From Shewanella phaeophyticola (GTDB taxonomy: Bacteria > Pseudomonadota > Gammaproteobacteria > Enterobacterales > Shewanellaceae): a DNA stretch of 64,000 nt. How positions within the stretch are numbered: position 1 is the first letter of the stretch; every line of letters starts with the position of its first letter. Below the pieces are notes generated by a model that saw only the letters and a program-made list of their open reading frames with translations, was not told the origin of the DNA and did no database searches. Both the position numbers and the translations under genes were made by a program. Location: the NCBI RefSeq assembly GCF_025398315.1, contig NZ_JAODOQ010000001.1, positions 2,542,001 to 2,606,000 of the forward strand, written 5' to 3'. Below are positions 49,548-59,164 of this stretch, one piece after another.

Positions 49548-50609
49548 TTACAACGCTAAGCCAGCATTTAAAGACTGCTTTAGTCGCTGCATGCCCTGCT
49601 CTATGCTCACCAAGGGTTGGTAGCCTAAATCACGTTTGGCAGCGCTGATATCAAAGTAATGGCTGGTCGAGAGTTGCCGTGCCACAAAGCGGGTCATAAT
49701 AGGTTCTTGCGATTTATTCAGCAGGCCATATAGGGTTTCAAGCACTACACCTGCGGCATAAGCAACACCAGCAGGCACGCGCTGAGTGACAGGGGCTAAA
49801 TCGGCACAGGCTAAAATTTGATTTAACATCGCGGCCATGGTGATGGGCTCGTCATTACTTAAAAAGTAAGCTTTACCGGCACTGTTAGCAATATTGACTA
49901 AATCGACGCCCGCCAAAATATGTGCATAGGCGGCATTATCGACATAAATGGTGTCGACCAGTTTATCTTGTTTACCCACCAGCTTTAATCGCCCTGCTTT
50001 GGCTCGCTCAATGACTCGTGGCACTAAATGAGGATCGTTTGGCCCCCAAATTAGGTGTGGGCGTAGCGCTGTGGTCTTTAAGCTGTCGCTGTTGGCGGCC
50101 AGCACCATTTGCTCGGCCAGGGCTTTTGATTCGCCGTAATAATTGAGGTACTGGTTGGCATAAGGGGCTGACTCATCAATGCCGTTTTCATCAACGCCAG
50201 CAAAGGTCACACTTGGGGTGCTGGTATACACAAGTGATGGAATATTAAGCGCCATACAAGCGTTGATAATATTGGTTGCACCGTCAACATTGGGTGAATA
50301 GTAGCTTTGTTTACTGCCCCACACACCCGCTTTTGAGGCCACATGAAACACCATGTCGCAGCCTTGCATAGCCTGTTTGACACTGGCAAAATCGCTGATG
50401 TCGCCACGATACATGTCGACGCCAAGCTCTACTAAGTTGGGATAATTGCCACGGGCAAAACCCACCACGTTTATGCCTGCGGCAAGTAAGCGCTGACAAA
50501 TCGCTAAACCTAAAAAGCCGCCTGCGCCAGTGACAAACACTTTGTTCACTTTACTGCTGAGTTGCGAAAGTGCGTGTTGCTCTTGTAGTGCTAAATCAGT
50601 TAATTGCAT
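49548..50609 (-). CDS. oleD: OleD, 2-alkyl-3-ketoacyl reductase of olefin biosynthesis
   Basis: NADPH-dependent reductase of the extended SDR family that turns the OleA product into a 2-alkyl-3-hydroxy acid. Nucleotide-binding FVTGAGGFLGLAICQRLL (about residues 25-42) and the catalytic YYGESKALAEQM (YxxxK, about 155-166) are present, with ALRPHLIWGPNDPHLV. 353 aa. Fourth gene of oleABCD, nine bases after oleC. The downstream side has no clear terminator. Confidence 0.92.
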   Translation of the reverse strand: MQLTDLALQEQHALSQLSSKVNKVFVTGAGGFLGLAICQRLLAAGINVVGFARGNYPNLVELGVDMYRGDISDFASVKQAMQGCDMVFHVASKAGVWGSKQSYYSPNVDGATNIINACMALNIPSLVYTSTPSVTFAGVDENGIDESAPYANQYLNYYGESKALAEQMVLAANSDSLKTTALRPHLIWGPNDPHLVPRVIERAKAGRLKLVGKQDKLVDTIYVDNAAYAHILAGVDLVNIANSAGKAYFLSNDEPITMAAMLNQILACADLAPVTQRVPAGVAYAAGVVLETLYGLLNKSQEPIMTRFVARQLSTSHYFDISAAKRDLGYQPLVSIEQGMQRLKQSLNAGLAL

Positions 50610-50618
50610 GCAGAGCCC

Positions 50619-52313
50619 TTATTCTCGCCACTTTGCTTGTGCCCACACGGTCAATTTTTCACGGAATATTTTGGCGTTATGGCGTACATCGACCGGAAAG
50701 TCAGAATGAATTAAAAAGCGGTTAATGCCTTCGGTGTGCGGGTATTGTTCAGCGAGTTTAATCAAGTCTTGGTACAGTACATTAGCGGTTGAGCATACAA
50801 TATCTTTGTTTAACTCAATACACACCACAGGCACAGTATCGCCCGCTACCTCAACGCCTACGATGGCAGAGCGTTTCACTTGCGGATGGGTATTAAACAC
50901 ACGCTCACAAGGGATGGTGTAATAGCGTTTTAGCTTTTGATTACCGCGTTTTGCGTCGACAATATGCCCTTTGCGGCCACACATCCACAATAATCCTTCA
51001 TCGTCTAGATACCCAACATCGCCCATACGATGGCGATAGACTTCACCGTCATCAATTTTGGCATTTTTAGTGGCTTGGTCACGCTGATAATATGATTGAC
51101 TCACCATAGAGCCTTTAACCACAATTTCACCTATGTGATTTGCGGCTAATGGAGTAATGCTGTCCCAGTTTTTGATGGGGTCATCGGTTATTGCGATAAT
51201 GCTGATATCAACCGACGAAATAGGTTTGCCGACACAAATGCCTTTGCCTTGATCGGTCAATTCACTGGTGGTAAATAGCGCGTCACTGCCAATCATACTG
51301 ATGGGTAACGACTCTGTCGCACCATAAGAATTAAGTACTTGCACACCAGGGTTAAGCATTTTACTGAAGCGTTTTATCGAGCTAATGGTCGCTGGTGCGC
51401 CTGCTGAAATAACCCGTTTAACACTGCTTAATTTATGCTGTGTTTGCTCGCCAGCCAAGCCTAAGCGTTCAAGCAAGGCTGGGTTAACAAACATATTGCT
51501 GCATTGATACTGCTCGATGGCGGCAAATAAGTTTGCTGGATTAGCGGTAATGGGTTTACTGGCATCCATATCTGGCACAATTGAGGCCATACCCAAGGCT
51601 GGACCAAATAACGAGAATAACGGAAACGTGGCTAAATCGCGTTCACCAGAGCTAATACAATAATCATTTTTAAGTGCGCTGATTTGTGCTTCAAACATGG
51701 CATGGCTGTACACCACACCTTTTGGGGTACCCGTGCTGCCACTGGTAAACAATATGGCGGCCATGTCATCTGCTTTTAGCAAGGCCATATCAAAAGAATA
51801 AGCCTCATTTCTGCCGATTTCGGTAATGGTTTCAAGGCTTGTGGCGTTGGCCAACCAGCGCTGTAACCCTGAGCCGCCAACATTAATGACCTGTTTTACA
51901 CTGCCCTTACCCCAGCCCAGTAAGCGTCTGGCAATATGCGCTTTAGGAATACCGATAAAGGCGTCGGGTTGCGACTCTTCAAAGCATTGTTTGAGGTTTT
52001 TAATGCCCATGCCTGGGTCGACTAAAATCGGAATGATACCGGCTTTAAATAGCGCAAACGTCAACGAAAAAAACTCAATGCTTGGGGTAACCATTAACAC
52101 CGCTTTCATGCCGCGGGTAATGCCGTATTGAATAAGTCCTTTGGCAATCATGTCTGATTGTTGATGTAAGGTTGCAAAGTCGATTTCTTGATAATTGAAG
52201 TGACTTTGTTTAGCGTGTTGTACAGCAACCGCTAGCGTGGTCGGCATGTTTTGCGCAGCACGTTTAAGGTGCTGGCAGATATTGGCATTAGCTTGAGTGA
52301 GTATTTGAGTCAT
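50619..52313 (-). CDS. oleC: OleC, beta-lactone synthetase (acyl-AMP ligase family)
   Basis: ANL-superfamily enzyme that converts the 2-alkyl-3-hydroxy acid to a cis-beta-lactone with ATP. The P-loop [18 protein letters not shown] and the A5-type [14 protein letters not shown] are visible, with [20 protein letters not shown] near the C terminus. About 564 aa. Start placed at ATG ([12 protein letters not shown]), two codons after a TTG. A hairpin terminator lies between oleB and oleC, so expression of oleCD may be lower than that of oleAB. Confidence 0.93.
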   Translation of the reverse strand: MTQILTQANANICQHLKRAAQNMPTTLAVAVQHAKQSHFNYQEIDFATLHQQSDMIAKGLIQYGITRGMKAVLMVTPSIEFFSLTFALFKAGIIPILVDPGMGIKNLKQCFEESQPDAFIGIPKAHIARRLLGWGKGSVKQVINVGGSGLQRWLANATSLETITEIGRNEAYSFDMALLKADDMAAILFTSGSTGTPKGVVYSHAMFEAQISALKNDYCISSGERDLATFPLFSLFGPALGMASIVPDMDASKPITANPANLFAAIEQYQCSNMFVNPALLERLGLAGEQTQHKLSSVKRVISAGAPATISSIKRFSKMLNPGVQVLNSYGATESLPISMIGSDALFTTSELTDQGKGICVGKPISSVDISIIAITDDPIKNWDSITPLAANHIGEIVVKGSMVSQSYYQRDQATKNAKIDDGEVYRHRMGDVGYLDDEGLLWMCGRKGHIVDAKRGNQKLKRYYTIPCERVFNTHPQVKRSAIVGVEVAGDTVPVVCIELNKDIVCSTANVLYQDLIKLAEQYPHTEGINRFLIHSDFPVDVRHNAKIFREKLTVWAQAKWRE

Positions 52314-52342
52314 AAGCAATCATTGTAGACGGTTAAAACAAA

Positions 52343-52367
52343 TAAAAGGCTCAAATGAGCCTTTTAA
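52343..52367 (-). terminator. Hairpin terminator/attenuator between oleB and oleC
   Basis: AAAAGGCTC/GAGCCTTTT stem with a 4-base loop, directly after the oleB stop and about 30 bases before the oleC start. The U-tract is short (TTTT then ATTTG), so read-through is likely; it could set oleAB/oleCD stoichiometry. Confidence 0.65.
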
Positions 52368-52370
52368 TCT

Positions 52371-53246
52371 TTAGTTTTGAGCGATAAAGTCTTTAATTAG
52401 CCCTATCACTTCGTCACTGGCGTCCTCGAGAATGTAATGACCGCAGTCGGCAAATTCATGCACCTCTGCATGTGGCATACGCTGGCGCCACTGCGCTAAA
52501 AAGTGCTTGTCGAATACAAAGTCTTTTAAACCAAAACAAATCAAGGCTGGTACGGTCGCAAATTGACTTAAGCTGTCGCCAATACTTGTGACTAAATCGT
52601 AGTTACGGTCGCCTGGCTTTAATGGAATATCTTGCACAAAACGCAATGTTGAAATGCGGTTTTTCCATGAGTCAAACGGCGCTACGTAAGCTTCGCGCAC
52701 TTCTTTGCTCATAGGTTTACGTTTAACCCCCACATACGATGCCGCAGATGAAAACGCATTTAAGCCACGCACTAATAAGGTGCCGAGTAAGGTTTCACGG
52801 CAAATCCATAATGCCCACGGAAACGGCTTGGTTTTAGGTAAGTGAAACGCTGCAGTGTTTAAACACACAATGCGTTTGATGCGTTCAGGATGTCGAGCCG
52901 CAAAGCCCATGCCGATCATTCCGCCCCAATCATGTACCACTAGAGTGATGTTTTGTTTAACATCTAGGCTGTCGAGTAAGGCTTCTAAGTCGTCAATACG
53001 ATTAGTTAAGGTGTAGTCGTATTGTGGGTCATCGGGTTTGTCTGAATAACCGCAACCAATATGGTCTGGCACGATGCATTGATGATTGTCGCTCAACGCA
53101 CTCACTAAATTACGGTAGTAGTAACTCCAACTAGGGTTACCGTGCACCATCACTACAGGCTCACCTTGGCCTTCGTTGATGTAATGCAGTTTATTGCCGT
53201 TACGGTCTAAATAATGACTTTTAAAAGGCAGTAAGTTTTCTTGCAT
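52371..53246 (-). CDS. oleB: OleB, beta-lactone decarboxylase (haloalkane dehalogenase-like alpha/beta hydrolase)
   Basis: Removes CO2 from the beta-lactone to give the cis-olefin. Oxyanion motif VMVHGNPSWSYYYRNL (about 33-48), nucleophile Asp106 in LVVHDWGGMIGMG, and the C-terminal catalytic His in ADCGHYILED. 291 aa, unfused to OleC as usual in Gram-negatives. A haloalkane dehalogenase assignment is excluded by the ole context. Confidence 0.92.
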   Translation of the reverse strand: MQENLLPFKSHYLDRNGNKLHYINEGQGEPVVMVHGNPSWSYYYRNLVSALSDNHQCIVPDHIGCGYSDKPDDPQYDYTLTNRIDDLEALLDSLDVKQNITLVVHDWGGMIGMGFAARHPERIKRIVCLNTAAFHLPKTKPFPWALWICRETLLGTLLVRGLNAFSSAASYVGVKRKPMSKEVREAYVAPFDSWKNRISTLRFVQDIPLKPGDRNYDLVTSIGDSLSQFATVPALICFGLKDFVFDKHFLAQWRQRMPHAEVHEFADCGHYILEDASDEVIGLIKDFIAQN

Positions 53247-53293
53247 GATGCATCCTGTTAACTATTTTTATAATGAAATGCAAAAATTCAGTG

Positions 53294-54343
53294 TTACCAC
53301 TTAATCCCTAACATCATGCAGTTTAGGCCACTGCCTATTCCTAAAAAGCTGACTTGATCGCCAACACGTAAAAAGCCTGCGTCATGTGCAATGGCTGCGG
53401 TTACTGGTAGCGATACCGTGCCCATGTTGCCAAGCTTTTGATAGGTTGGGTATTCTTTCTCGTGTGGAATATTCAGTGCGTTTAACACTTGTTTACGATT
53501 AGATGCGCCCACCTGGTGACAAATGACTTTATCAACCTGCTCAACTACCCAGTCACGCTGGGCTAAAAAATGCTCCCAGGTGTGTTTGGCCAGTTCAACG
53601 CCTTCTTTAAGCAAGGTCACTGCGTCGGTACGCATAAATTCGCGGTACAATAAGTGCCCTGCTTCTTGCAGGCCCCATTGACACAACTGATGATGCTCTG
53701 GTGCCGACAAATGACTGGCACCGAGTAACTGATGCTGACGCGTGGTTTTGAGCGGCAAACTGCCGTCGGTCAAAATCACTGCTATGGCGCCTGAGCCACC
53801 GGTTAAGGTTGCAAGCGACTGGGCAAAGTTTTGCATTGTCGGCTCAGCAAGCATGTGCTCGATGGTTGCGTCAACAATGTCGCGCGCCGATTCACAAGAT
53901 ACCACCATACCGGCTTTGATTTGGCCAAGTTCAATACGGTTTGCAATATCTAAAATACCCGACAACACACCTAAACAGGCATTGCTGATGTCGTATATTG
54001 CGGTGTCTTTTGACACACCCAACTCTGCGGCTATTCGGCAAGCTGTTGCGGGTTCATGTTGGTCGCGGCAAACGCCTGTGTAAACCACAGCGCCAAGTTC
54101 GCTGACTTCGATGCCCGTTTCATTAACCGCTTTATGCGCTGCTGCGATAGCGCCATCAGACAGACGATGTCCTTTTGGCCACCAACGACGCTCGGTAATA
54201 CCGGTTAATGCTGCAAGTTGCCCCATAGGAATACGGAACTTTTGATAAAGCGGTGCTAAGCGAGATTCTAAATCGCTACTCGACACTACTTGTGGTGCTA
54301 GCTCATAAGCCAGACTATTGATAAAGACGCGTGAATATTTCAT
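53294..54343 (-). CDS. oleA: OleA, head-to-head acyl-CoA condensing thiolase
   Basis: Thiolase-superfamily enzyme that condenses two fatty acyl-CoAs to a 2-alkyl-3-keto acid, the first step to long-chain olefins. Nucleophile Cys123 in DISNACLGVLSGI, His/Asn region VICHQVGASNRKQVLNAL. 349 aa. First gene of oleABCD. In related Shewanella the product is a polyunsaturated C31 hydrocarbon; the PUFA synthase (pfa) genes that feed it are not in this window. Confidence 0.94.
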   Translation of the reverse strand: MKYSRVFINSLAYELAPQVVSSSDLESRLAPLYQKFRIPMGQLAALTGITERRWWPKGHRLSDGAIAAAHKAVNETGIEVSELGAVVYTGVCRDQHEPATACRIAAELGVSKDTAIYDISNACLGVLSGILDIANRIELGQIKAGMVVSCESARDIVDATIEHMLAEPTMQNFAQSLATLTGGSGAIAVILTDGSLPLKTTRQHQLLGASHLSAPEHHQLCQWGLQEAGHLLYREFMRTDAVTLLKEGVELAKHTWEHFLAQRDWVVEQVDKVICHQVGASNRKQVLNALNIPHEKEYPTYQKLGNMGTVSLPVTAAIAHDAGFLRVGDQVSFLGIGSGLNCMMLGIKW

Positions 54344-54448
54344 TAAACCGTATAATTCGCTTCGCTCTAGTTAGCCAAAAGCCCCTAGAATAGTTGTTAT
54401 TCGTTATTAACCCGCCATTTGAACAAGAATGGCTTCATTATTCAATCA

Positions 54449-54472
54449 AAAACCGCAGCCAAGCTGGGTTAT
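54449..54472 (-). terminator. Probable terminator of the methyltransferase gene
   Basis: On the minus strand AACCCAGC-TTG-GCTGCGGTT forms a stem with one bulged base, followed by TTTGATT. Lies between the methyltransferase gene and the oleA start; the rest of 54344-54593 is presumed to contain the oleA promoter. Confidence 0.5.
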
Positions 54473-54593
54473 TTAAGGTTTTTTTGCAAGACTGTTAAGC
54501 TGGTTGATTAACAACGTCTTTGATTGTTATCGCCTTCAATAAAATACAGGCTATTAAACAAAGGCTTAACTGTAAAAATAATTTTTCTCTTAC

Positions 54594-55880
54594 TTAAGTC
54601 GCTGTTTTAATTGCTTGAATAAACGCATTTCGTGGTGTGACACTGTTTGGACAAAATTCACTCAGCAAAACGCGATATCCTTGTTGTTGCAAAAAACACA
54701 CGCGGTCTAGCAATAACCAACACTCTAATGCACGGCGGAATAAGTGGGCGACTAAATCAATGCGCTTTGTGAGTCGCTGCCTTGCGATACCGCGTTGTAA
54801 AAAAACATCAAAATCGATGTCATTGGTTAATGTTAATCCTTTTTGTGCTGCCGCCCAAACACAAAAATCGACAAAACTGCTACTTAATTGACTTTGTTTG
54901 ATCGTGGGCACAGGTAAGTAAGCATTAATGTCACGTATGTCGCGCTGTAAGCTGTCGAAACCTAAACGCCATGCCACTTCTTGCAAACGCCGTGCTTGTT
55001 GTTTAGGGCTGGCAATCACGCTTTGTTGCAGTGGCAGCTGTAAGTCATGTTTTGCAAGCTTGAGGTTGCTGGCTTTAGCCTGAGTTGAGAGGGGCTGATA
55101 ATGTGAACCTTGTATTAAGTGATAACAACAAGGCGAAATTGAAATCGCTTGAGTATCGGCGTTAGTTGCTAATTTAATTAAGCGCACATGTAAGTCGCCG
55201 CAAGCATGCAATGCAATGGCATGTTGCTGCGGATAAAATATTGTCTCATTAGAGTTAAACGATGCAAATGCATCGGCGCATATAAATCGTTGTGGTAATT
55301 GCCATTGTGTGGCAAACGCTTGGCCTTGCTCACATAAGCTGGCTTGCCATTCAAGGCTAGTCACTTGTACTTGTTGCTGCTTGGCGACTAAACGGCCTAA
55401 ATGGCCTTTGCCTGCGCACCATTCTAATACGGGTAACGGCGTTAAATGTGCCTGTTGCTGTGGGTTAATATGCTCAGCAAAAGCGGATATTTGCTGCCAT
55501 TTCCGCCCTTTTATATGGGCACTAAAATGGGTTAAATCAGCTTGTTCCTGGCCTGTTGGGTCTGCTGTACTCAAGCTTGTAGGCAAAGTGATGACTAACA
55601 AGTTTAATTGCTCAATCAGTTCATCAGCGTTTAGCTTTTCACTTTGTTTAATGTCGCTAATGAGGCTGGGTAATAACGTTTGTACAAGTTTATCTTGGTC
55701 GGCATCAATATTATCTAATTCTGCATCGTTTAATTGCCATACGGTTTGCGCTAAACAAGGAAATGCCTGCTGCCAAGGTAAGTGGTCACACTCAAACGCC
55801 ACCAGCTGCCATAAGGGTTTTAATGCTTCAAGCAATGAGTCGAGTGATTTGAACGTATGTTGATAATCGATTGCTGACAT
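54594..55880 (-). CDS. SAM-dependent methyltransferase (Methyltransf_32-like), substrate unknown
   Basis: 428 aa. A central Rossmann methyltransferase domain with VLEWCAGKGHLGRLVAKQQQ (motif I, about residue 150), AIALHACGDLHVRLIKLA and AISISPCCYHLIQGSHYQPL resembles the METTL25/Methyltransf_32 group; substrates of the bacterial members are unknown to me. The N-terminal about 140 residues and C-terminal about 130 are helical and Gln/Leu-rich. It is divergently oriented from the DUF1289 gene (79 bases between starts). Confidence 0.78.
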   Translation of the reverse strand: MSAIDYQHTFKSLDSLLEALKPLWQLVAFECDHLPWQQAFPCLAQTVWQLNDAELDNIDADQDKLVQTLLPSLISDIKQSEKLNADELIEQLNLLVITLPTSLSTADPTGQEQADLTHFSAHIKGRKWQQISAFAEHINPQQQAHLTPLPVLEWCAGKGHLGRLVAKQQQVQVTSLEWQASLCEQGQAFATQWQLPQRFICADAFASFNSNETIFYPQQHAIALHACGDLHVRLIKLATNADTQAISISPCCYHLIQGSHYQPLSTQAKASNLKLAKHDLQLPLQQSVIASPKQQARRLQEVAWRLGFDSLQRDIRDINAYLPVPTIKQSQLSSSFVDFCVWAAAQKGLTLTNDIDFDVFLQRGIARQRLTKRIDLVAHLFRRALECWLLLDRVCFLQQQGYRVLLSEFCPNSVTPRNAFIQAIKTAT

Positions 55881-55958
55881 ATTTTTGCTGACGGTTAACC
55901 TTAGCTGATTGAAATGATAGGATGCGTGTCATTGGATGTTGAATCGGAATTGTAAACT

Positions 55959-56186
55959 ATGCACTCGCCTTGTGTCGCCCGTTGTGGCTTAAATGAAGAA
56001 GATTTTTGTATGGGCTGTTTTCGCCATATTGACGAAATTGTGATTTGGTCGAGCGCTTCTGATGAACAAAAACAACAGATTTTGGATACCTTAGCCGCTA
56101 GAAAGCAACAGTTTTTGGGTGAGACTAATAACCAAACCTTGTCTCGCGCCAAATGGTTAGATGCTGAAAAGCGTTTAAAGCGGTAA
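55959..56186 (+). CDS. DUF1289 family small cysteine-rich protein
   Basis: 75 aa. Cysteines in SPCVARCGLNEEDFCMGCFR form the four-Cys pattern of the DUF1289 family, probably a metal site; the rest is a helical tail (DEQKQQILDTLAARKQQF). Function unknown. Starts MHSPCVARCG. Transcribed away from the methyltransferase gene and followed by interspersed repeats. Confidence 0.88.
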   Translation: MHSPCVARCGLNEEDFCMGCFRHIDEIVIWSSASDEQKQQILDTLAARKQQFLGETNNQTLSRAKWLDAEKRLKR

Positions 56187-56214
56187 AAGTGTATTCAAAG
56201 TGACTAAGATGAAG

Positions 56215-56405
56215 TGTCAAGGGCGCTTCGCTGCAAGTGACAAGGACGGACTTCGTCCTGCAAGAAAAGACATAAGAACAAAAGCCAACACCTGGATTCC
56301 GGCTCAGCAGCATTGCCGGAACGACGGTGTAGTGGGCATCATTTTTATGCCGTCATTCCTGAGATCTGTTATCAGGGATCCAAGTGTTTCTGTTGATTTT
56401 AGGTT
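56215..56405 (+). repeat. Composite interspersed intergenic repeat
   Basis: GCTTCGCTGCAAGTGACAAG...CGTCCTGCAAG module (nearly identical to the copy at about 48176-48212), a palindrome ACACCTGGATTCCGGCTCAG...GCCGGAACGACG, and a reverse CGTCATTCCTGAGATCTGTT...GGATCCAAGTGTT palindrome. Lies between two convergent genes. Confidence 0.82.
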
Positions 56406-56433
56406 CTAGTATTGTTTTCCTCGATGATGTTTT

Positions 56434-56790
56434 TTATTTTTTCATCATGGCTTTAAGGTCGGCAAATGGGTTGTAAGTTGCAGCATCTTGCTTAGCTTCT
56501 TTGGTGCTGCCGTAACGGATTAACTCTTCAAAGCGTGAGTGTTCATTATCGTGACAATACAAGCACAATAATTCCCAGTTGGTGCCATCTGAAGGATTGT
56601 TATCGTGATTATGATCGCGGTGATGGACGGTTAACTCAGACAAGTTTTTATGAGTAAATTCACGAGTGCAGCGGCCGCAGACCCAAGGGTAGAGTTTTAA
56701 TGCTTGTTCACGGTAGCCCTTTTCACGGGTGGCTTTGTAGTCTCTAGCTTCGGCTAAGACTTTATCTAGTTTACTTTGATTAGTTGACAT
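56434..56790 (-). CDS. yajD: YajD-type HNH nuclease
   Basis: 118 aa HNH-fold protein. CGRCTREFTHKNLSELTVHH carries the first CxxC and the HH of the HNH core; RDHNHDNNPSDGTNWELLCL then YCHDNEHSRFEE completes the fold and second CxxC. Same length as E. coli YajD. Biological substrate is unknown; nuclease activity is a family prediction. Monocistronic between a repeat cluster and a terminator. Confidence 0.88.
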   Translation of the reverse strand: MSTNQSKLDKVLAEARDYKATREKGYREQALKLYPWVCGRCTREFTHKNLSELTVHHRDHNHDNNPSDGTNWELLCLYCHDNEHSRFEELIRYGSTKEAKQDAATYNPFADLKAMMKK

Positions 56791-56810
56791 ACAAGTATTA
56801 CTCGGACAAA

Positions 56811-56850
56811 AAAATTACCCCAAGGATAATCACTGTTATCACTTGGGGCA
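56811..56850 (-). terminator. Rho-independent terminator downstream of the DUF502 gene
   Basis: Long stem on the minus strand: CCCCAAG...CTTGGGG closing a second GATAA/TTATC stem, followed by TAATTTTTTT. It lies about 125 bases after the DUF502 stop and just before the yajD start. Confidence 0.8.
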
Positions 56851-56974
56851 ATTGTTTATACGCTGTTATTTGACGATGATTAAGCTAATTGAGATGAATT
56901 CGATAAATACAGGTAATGTAGGTGACACTCATACTGAGTCACGATGTCAGTAATACTTAGCAATAAAACCGGCA

Positions 56975-57556
56975 CTACACTGCTTTGGTATTAGCGATCC
57001 CGGCGGTTAAATTAAAGCGCATCGCATCCTCAAATGACCAGTCAACGTAAATTAGATCGTCACGTTTAACTAAACTGGTGACTCCTGCCATTTGGTAACT
57101 GAGCTGAAATAATACTGGCACCCAATCGCCTTCAGGTAGAGCATCTGCCAATGGTTGAGGCGCTGACTCACTCATAATAAAACCGACAACATAACCACCA
57201 TTGGCTTGTTTCACTAATACGGTTTTTTGCGTTTTAGGTTCACCATCACGGCTCATCAAACTGGCAATATCACGAATGCTGCCATAAACCGACTTAAATA
57301 GTGGAAACTTCATTAGCTGGCTTTCTATCCAACCATAAACCCAGGCAATTGGGCTTACTGAAAAAAGCAGACCTGCAACAAAGATTAAACAGGCGACTAA
57401 GCAAAAGCCGGCACCAACAAACACGGAGTTAACGCCAACAATTTCAAGTAGTAATTGGCCTAATCCATCAAGTGAAATAAATAAAGACCAAAACAGCCAA
57501 ATGGACAGAACCATTGGCAGTAAGTTAGTTAAGCCGCGCGCGAGTGTTTTTTTCAT
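56975..57556 (-). CDS. DUF502 family inner-membrane protein
   Basis: 193 aa. Two membrane helices (LTNLLPMVLSIWLFWSLFIS and AGFCLVACLIFVAGLLFSVS) followed by a mainly beta cytoplasmic domain with the family motif IPLFKSVYGSIRD-like FPLFKSVYGSIRDIASLM. Function unknown; widespread in proteobacteria. No operon partner; 170 bases of apparently empty sequence separate it from the transporter gene upstream. Confidence 0.86.
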   Translation of the reverse strand: MKKTLARGLTNLLPMVLSIWLFWSLFISLDGLGQLLLEIVGVNSVFVGAGFCLVACLIFVAGLLFSVSPIAWVYGWIESQLMKFPLFKSVYGSIRDIASLMSRDGEPKTQKTVLVKQANGGYVVGFIMSESAPQPLADALPEGDWVPVLFQLSYQMAGVTSLVKRDDLIYVDWSFEDAMRFNLTAGIANTKAV

Positions 57557-57728
57557 TGTTCACATAAAAGAAGAAAGAACAGGATAAAAATGTTAACACA
57601 GTTTGTTGATTAGTCACTTCAAATCTATTCACTATCTGGAACAGGTTCACGGTTCGCGACAGCTTATTTTGTAGCCCTAACGAAGCACCATAGGCATCTA
57701 AGGTATTCATACTGAAACAAGCAATAGA

Positions 57729-58874
57729 TTACTTATTCATATTGGCGACATTCAACCATTGATGACGACCTAGCTCTAATAACACCCCTACGGCTAAGCC
57801 TGCTGCGGTATTAATGGCTAAACATGTTATTGCGGTAGAAAAAATGACAAAAATACAAAAAGGTTTACCATCGATAAAGCGTTTTGACCAGGCCAACTGC
57901 GTACCTGCTATTGCAAGTAAACTGCCTAAAATGGCCAGAGGAATTAATGAAAGTGCACCGGCAATGCCCTGGCTTCAAAAAATAGCAATGAGTATACATG
58001 TACTGCCAAAAATGGTGGGCGCTAACCAGGTACGAGCACCAAAGTGATATTGTACAGCAAGGCCACCTGCTCCATGGCACATGGCTGTTGCCCCAAATGG
58101 CGCTAATAATAAATTTGCCCAACCAGAGCTTTTAGCAAATTGTTGTGGTTCAAATTTAGCTGCGTCTTCAGGAAACTTATCTTTTGCCATTGCCGACACT
58201 GCAATCACCGCATTGGTTAATGTTAGCGCTAATTGCGGTAATACTAATAACACTGCAGCCGATCCCCATTCATCAATACTAGGCCAACTTAACTGCCATG
58301 CGCTGGTTTGGGTAAAATTAAAACTAGGGGCTGTACCACTGTAATATTGCCAAATAATGCCGAGGAGAATCACTAACGGCATCACCAAATATTGCATTGG
58401 CATATAACGGCTCGCGAACAATAAGCCAAAGGCAAGTAAACCAATGAACCAAGTTTCGCTCATCATGACACCGCCAAGCCAGATAAGTTGAAGCCCGATG
58501 GCTAGCTGAATACCAATACTGATTGCTGGCGATAACTGCTTGGCCATCCATTGAATAATGCCACTATAAGCTAATACCAGCAGGATAATCCCCATGAGTA
58601 TGGCAGATGCCTGGAGCATACCGAGGGACATGCCTTCTGCAATGACTAACGCACTAATCACCTTCATCGGTTGTACCGGCATGGGTCTTCGGTAATAAAG
58701 TGCTGTAAATAATGCAAAAAAACCGAAACCCAAAAATATCCCTTGTGGGGAAAAGTGATTAAGGGCGATTAAACCTAGCACTAAAGGAAGAAAGGTGCCT
58801 AAATCTGCAAATGCGCCACTGAACTCGCCTGAAATCTTATTGACGTTGTCGAAACGATTGATTTCACATCTCAT
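57729..58874 (-). pseudogene. Putative sulfate/molybdate transporter (MOT1-like), interrupted by an in-frame TGA
   Basis: Polytopic membrane protein, about 381 residues when the in-frame TGA at 57975-57977 is ignored. MOT1-type motifs: SGAFADLGTFLPLVLGLIAL, RRPMPVQPMKVISALVIAEG and PFGATAMCHGAGGLAVQYHF. After the stop the same frame continues with SLIPLAILGSLLAIAGTQLA and two more helices to a TAA at 57729, so this is a single-codon interruption, not a frameshift. Predicted to take up molybdate or sulfate. No mod or mo-co genes are nearby. A sequencing error or recent nonsense mutation are both possible. Confidence 0.78.
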
Positions 58875-59077
58875 AAATCTTGCCGTAGGTAATAGATACT
58901 AAATTACAGCAATAACAATGCCATATTTAAAATGAGACACAGATCTCAAAATAAATCGGTAAATAACACATAAACAAAACTGTAGGGACAATTTGAACCA
59001 ATGACGGTTTTCTAATAAGTCATTATGTCCAATCAGCGGTGATATGCTCAGTCTTAACTTCACCTCATTCATAAGGC

Positions 59078-59105
59078 ATAAAAAAGCCCCTCGAAAGGGG
59101 CTTTA
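59078..59105 (-). terminator. Rho-independent terminator of the pst-phoU operon
   Basis: Minus strand AAAGCCCCT-TTCG-AGGGGCTTTTTT: perfect stem, UUCG-type loop and a six-T tail, about 60 bases after the phoU stop. The rest of 58875-59164 shows no gene. Confidence 0.92.
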
Positions 59106-59164
59106 ACAAACATAATGTAACGATTAACTCTGGTATTTGCTATTTGAGTTTATCACTCAAAAAA

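Noticed and set aside
55901..56152. 83-codon minus-strand frame overlapping the DUF1289 gene
   Set aside because: Antisense shadow of a clearly recognisable DUF1289 protein.
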